From Caldora sp. SIO3E6 (GTDB lineage: Bacteria > Cyanobacteriota > Cyanobacteriia > Cyanobacteriales > Coleofasciculaceae): a stretch of 5,394 nt of DNA. The position numbers and the translations under genes were made by a program. The notes below the pieces were generated by a model, which was given only the letters and a program-made list of their open reading frames with translations, was not told where the DNA came from and did not search any database. The stretch lies in assembly GCA_010672185.1 (NCBI GenBank), contig JAAHHL010000562.1, positions 1-5,394 on the forward strand, read 5' to 3'. Of the stretch, positions 5,365-5,394 are shown one piece after another (within the stretch, counting starts at the first letter, position 1; every line of letters begins with the position of its first letter).

Positions 5365-5394
5365 TCTGCGGGTCGAAATTCATTGATTTTCCCC

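Overview
This window most likely comes from a filamentous cyanobacterium. Two HIP1 octamers (GCGATCGC, at 1951 and 3597) lie in 5.4 kb, where chance predicts about one per 65 kb. The intergenic DNA also carries short palindromic repeats of cyanobacterial type, such as the TGTAGAGACGTTGC palindrome and G/C-run hairpins. No ribosomal, tRNA, phage or transposase gene is visible. The genus cannot be told from this sequence.

Layout. (1) 1-75: an unexplained end segment with a 9-bp inverted repeat, joined to the interior of a gene. (2) 52-1677, plus strand: a 5'-truncated gene for a secreted-type beta-helix repeat protein, with the remnant of one Ig-like domain. (3) 1678-2024: a convergent intergenic region with two hairpins, the second a canonical rho-independent terminator. 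It also holds a MITE-like nested palindromic element at 1819-1987. (4) 2025-3269, minus strand: a GT4-type (GT-B fold) glycosyltransferase of 414 aa. (5) 3270-3604: a repeat-rich spacer with at least five hairpins. (6) 3605-5152, minus strand: a 515-aa membrane attack complex/perforin (MACPF) pore-forming protein, with a C-terminal domain that resembles the ILEI/FAM3 (PANDER-like) fold. (7) 5153-5394: the leader of the MACPF gene, with a good Shine-Dalgarno and a degenerate G/C-run repeat.

How the genes may relate. The glycosyltransferase and the MACPF gene share a strand, but a 335-bp hairpin-filled spacer separates them, so co-transcription is doubtful. The beta-helix gene converges on them. 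A surface or secreted theme (adhesin-like repeat protein, sugar transfer, pore former) is compatible with all three, but that is inference; no sequence signal ties them into one system. The most notable element is the MACPF plus ILEI-like architecture without a signal peptide.
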